From positions 1 through 64,000 of the forward strand of contig NZ_JARVRJ010000017.1 in NCBI RefSeq assembly GCF_030209745.1: a stretch of 64,000 bases of DNA, given 5' to 3'. Both the position numbers and the translations under genes were made by a program. Below, piece by piece: positions 62,491-64,000 of this stretch. Source of the stretch: Arthrobacter sp. fls2-241-R2A-200. Its GTDB lineage: Bacteria > Actinomycetota > Actinomycetes > Actinomycetales > Micrococcaceae. The notes beneath the pieces are model-generated. The model worked only from the letters and a program-made list of their open reading frames with translations. It had not been told where the DNA came from and searched no databases. Numbering within the stretch: position 1 is the first letter of the stretch; each line of letters begins with the position of its first letter.

Positions 62491-63309
62491 CTAGGGCCGC
62501 GGGCCGCGGAACCTTGAGAAGCCCCGCCATAAGCCGTAGATCGCCCCACCGACGGTAGCTGCCTTGAGTCCCAGGGTCGCGGCACGGCGCCCCGCGCGGT
62601 AATCGTAGACAGGCCAGTTGTTGTCGCGGGCGTGCCGGCGAAGCTTTCCATCGGGGTTGATAACCACAGGGTGTCCCACCATGGTGAGCAAGGGGATGTC
62701 GTTGGCGGAATCGCTGTAAGCCCAGCAATGATCGAGGTCCAGTCCTTCGCGCTCCGCCACTAGTTGTACTGCCACGGCCTTCGCCGGACCATGCAGGATG
62801 TCGCCCACGAGCTTACCGGTGTACATCCCATCACTGACTTCGCCCACGGTACCGAGTGCTCCCGTGAGTCCGAGCCTTGTGGCGATGACAGTGGCAACCT
62901 CAACCGGAGTGGCTGTCACAAGCCACACCTTCCGGCCCACTCGGAGGTGCTGTTCGGCCAGTGCCTTGGTTCCGGGCCAGATCCGGGATTCGATCATTTC
63001 GTCGTACACTTCTTCGCCCAGGGCCTTGATGTCTTCCACCGAGATCCCGGCCGCGAGCGTCAGCGCAGAATCGCGCACGGCATGGACATCTTGCAAGGTC
63101 TCGCCGCGCATGACGAACTTGAATTGTTTCCACGCGAAACCGGCTGCCTGGCTGAGTGTGAAGGCTTTGCGCTCGTACATCTTGCGTGCCACGTGGAAAA
63201 GGCTCGCGCCCTTCATGAGGGTGTTGTCCACGTCGAAGAAGGCCGCTTCGCCTGTGTGCTTCTGCAGTTGCGCGTCTGCGACCACAGCGGCGTTCTTCTC
63301 CTCGGGCAT
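62491..63309 (-). CDS. HAD-IB family phosphatase
   Basis: A 272-residue haloacid-dehalogenase-type phosphatase of the SerB-like IB subgroup. Motif I is FFDVDNTLM, motif II is VTATP, and the final acidic motif is AYSDSANDIPLL. HAD-IB proteins dephosphorylate small molecules such as phosphoserine or lysophospholipid-like substrates. The target is unknown. A C-terminal stretch of about 30 residues is basic and slightly hydrophobic. Divergent from a glutaredoxin-like gene. Confidence 0.87.
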   Translation of the reverse strand: MPEEKNAAVVADAQLQKHTGEAAFFDVDNTLMKGASLFHVARKMYERKAFTLSQAAGFAWKQFKFVMRGETLQDVHAVRDSALTLAAGISVEDIKALGEEVYDEMIESRIWPGTKALAEQHLRVGRKVWLVTATPVEVATVIATRLGLTGALGTVGEVSDGMYTGKLVGDILHGPAKAVAVQLVAEREGLDLDHCWAYSDSANDIPLLTMVGHPVVINPDGKLRRHARDNNWPVYDYRAGRRAATLGLKAATVGGAIYGLWRGFSRFRGPRP

Positions 63310-63415
63310 GCCTTGAGTCTAGTCAATTGCCGGGTCCCCGTGCTTCGCCGCACTGGAGCGCGAGCAGTGTGCATGAGATGGGCGTGGAAGAGGGTGGTGG
63401 GGATACCGTTGAGGC

Positions 63416-63670
63416 ATGTCCATTCCCGACGTCGTTCTCCTCACCAAAGCTGACTGCCACCTTTGCGCCGAGGCGCGTACCGCCGTCGAGCGTGTCACTG
63501 CAGCGCTGGGCGTCCCGTGGGCGGAGCGAAGGATCGACGACGACGCCGGCTTGCAGGAGCAGTACGCGGAGGAGATTCCCGTGGTGTTGGTCGACGGCAT
63601 CCAGCGCGATTTCTGGAAGATCGACGAACAAAGGTTGGCCCGGACCATCAAGAAGGCCATGGCACGCTGA
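63416..63670 (+). CDS. Glutaredoxin-like protein (DUF836 type)
   Basis: An 84-residue thioredoxin-fold protein with a CHLC redox motif (TKADCHLCAEARTAVERV) and a cis-proline region EEIPVVLVDG. It belongs to the short glutaredoxin-like group found beside rex in actinobacteria, and here rex follows by 87 bases on the same strand. It probably reduces disulfides in a thiol pathway such as mycothiol. Confidence 0.88.
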   Translation: MSIPDVVLLTKADCHLCAEARTAVERVTAALGVPWAERRIDDDAGLQEQYAEEIPVVLVDGIQRDFWKIDEQRLARTIKKAMAR

Positions 63671-63757
63671 CCCTCCGATACCGGGAGCAGCAGCTTTTGT
63701 TCAGTTTCGCCGCGGAGCCATAGAGTGGAACAACGAAGCGATGCAATGGAGAGTACC

Positions 63758-64000
63758 GTGACTGCTCTGGAACCGTCCCCGGGAGCAGCAACCGAAGGCA
63801 ACGATCCTGCCAAGAGGCAGATCCCGCCCGCGGCTGTGGCCCGGATGACCCTCTATTTGCGTGCGCTCAATTCCCTGCTGGCTGAAGGTGTGGAACGGGT
63901 GTCCTCGGAAGCACTTGCCGAGGCCTCGGGCGTCAGCTCCTCCACCCTCCGCAAGGACCTCTCCTACGCAGGGTCGTACGGAACCCGCGGTGTGGGGTAC
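63758..64000 (+). CDS. rex: Redox-sensing transcriptional repressor Rex (partial, N-terminal)
   Basis: The first 81 residues of Rex, which represses respiratory genes when NADH is low and releases DNA when NADH rises. The winged helix is visible: ARMTLYLRALNSLLAEGVERVSSEALAEASGVSSSTLRKDLSYAGSYGTRGVGY. GGAGAG lies 4 bases before GTG 63758. An ATG 12 bases earlier in the same frame adds four residues. The NADH-binding domain is cut off at the right edge. Confidence 0.92.
   Translation, partial: MTALEPSPGAATEGNDPAKRQIPPAAVARMTLYLRALNSLLAEGVERVSSEALAEASGVSSSTLRKDLSYAGSYGTRGVGY

Overview
This 64 kb window is high-GC chromosomal DNA of an actinobacterium close to Arthrobacter/Paenarthrobacter. The assignment rests on family-level resemblance of many proteins (AceE-type pyruvate dehydrogenase, BldC-like regulator, tiny bS22 protein, MarP-like protease, Ssd-TadABC pilus operon, Rex), on frequent GTG starts, and on apparently leaderless starts. 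The DNA is almost entirely core chromosome. I see no insertion sequence, prophage, integrase or CRISPR array.

Layout. 1-9.5 kb: start of aceE (minus strand); a ureide/nucleobase-type uptake cluster (NCS1 permease, Asp/Glu/hydantoin racemase-like enzyme, SDR, DctA-like dicarboxylate symporter) in which both transporters share a 15-bp palindrome; a sterol-carrier-like protein, asparaginase, purD-purC. 9.5-11.4 kb: an XRE/TPR regulator divergent from a small exported peptide gene that encodes two copies of IGNWPDPM, then tRNA-Pro. 11.4-20.8 kb: a heterodimeric ABC exporter, metallophosphoesterase, class A PBP, DUF4177 protein, RidA, NUDIX hydrolase, and a Crp-family regulator behind a perfect bidirectional terminator. 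21-30.5 kb: MarP-like protease, aroQ, a DeoR regulator, acs, a proline-rich membrane protein, nth, a CoA-pyrophosphatase-type NUDIX, and a family A polymerase. 30.6-35.8 kb: a seven-gene tight-adherence (tad) pilus operon in which most neighbouring genes overlap by 4 bp. 35.8-43.6 kb: a MrfA-like helicase, GNAT, TrhO, two paralogous lipoproteins, a methyltransferase and an ArsR-type regulator. 43.7-50.2 kb: topA, an SseB-like protein, a Ppx/GppA phosphatase, a TIM-barrel isomerase and proC. 50.2-59 kb: TrkA/TrkH potassium uptake, acuC, an ArsR regulator, gdhA, and lldD with its divergent GntR regulator and double operator. 58-64 kb: a LacI regulator and acetylxylan esterase, an aromatic-rich attenuator leader and DAHP synthase, a BldC-like regulator, bS22, a HAD phosphatase, a glutaredoxin-like protein, and the start of rex.

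The most interesting item is the regulator/peptide pair at 9.5-11.2 kb. It has the architecture of the RRNPP peptide-pheromone systems of Firmicutes (HTH-TPR receptor beside a secreted propeptide). The two IGNWPDPM copies differ at four synonymous positions and no nonsynonymous ones, which suggests selection on the peptide itself. I know of no described actinobacterial system with this peptide, but I could not search. Other points worth attention are short tandem duplications that start at the stop codons of two unrelated genes, a racemase homologue lacking the first catalytic cysteine, and the aroF leader.
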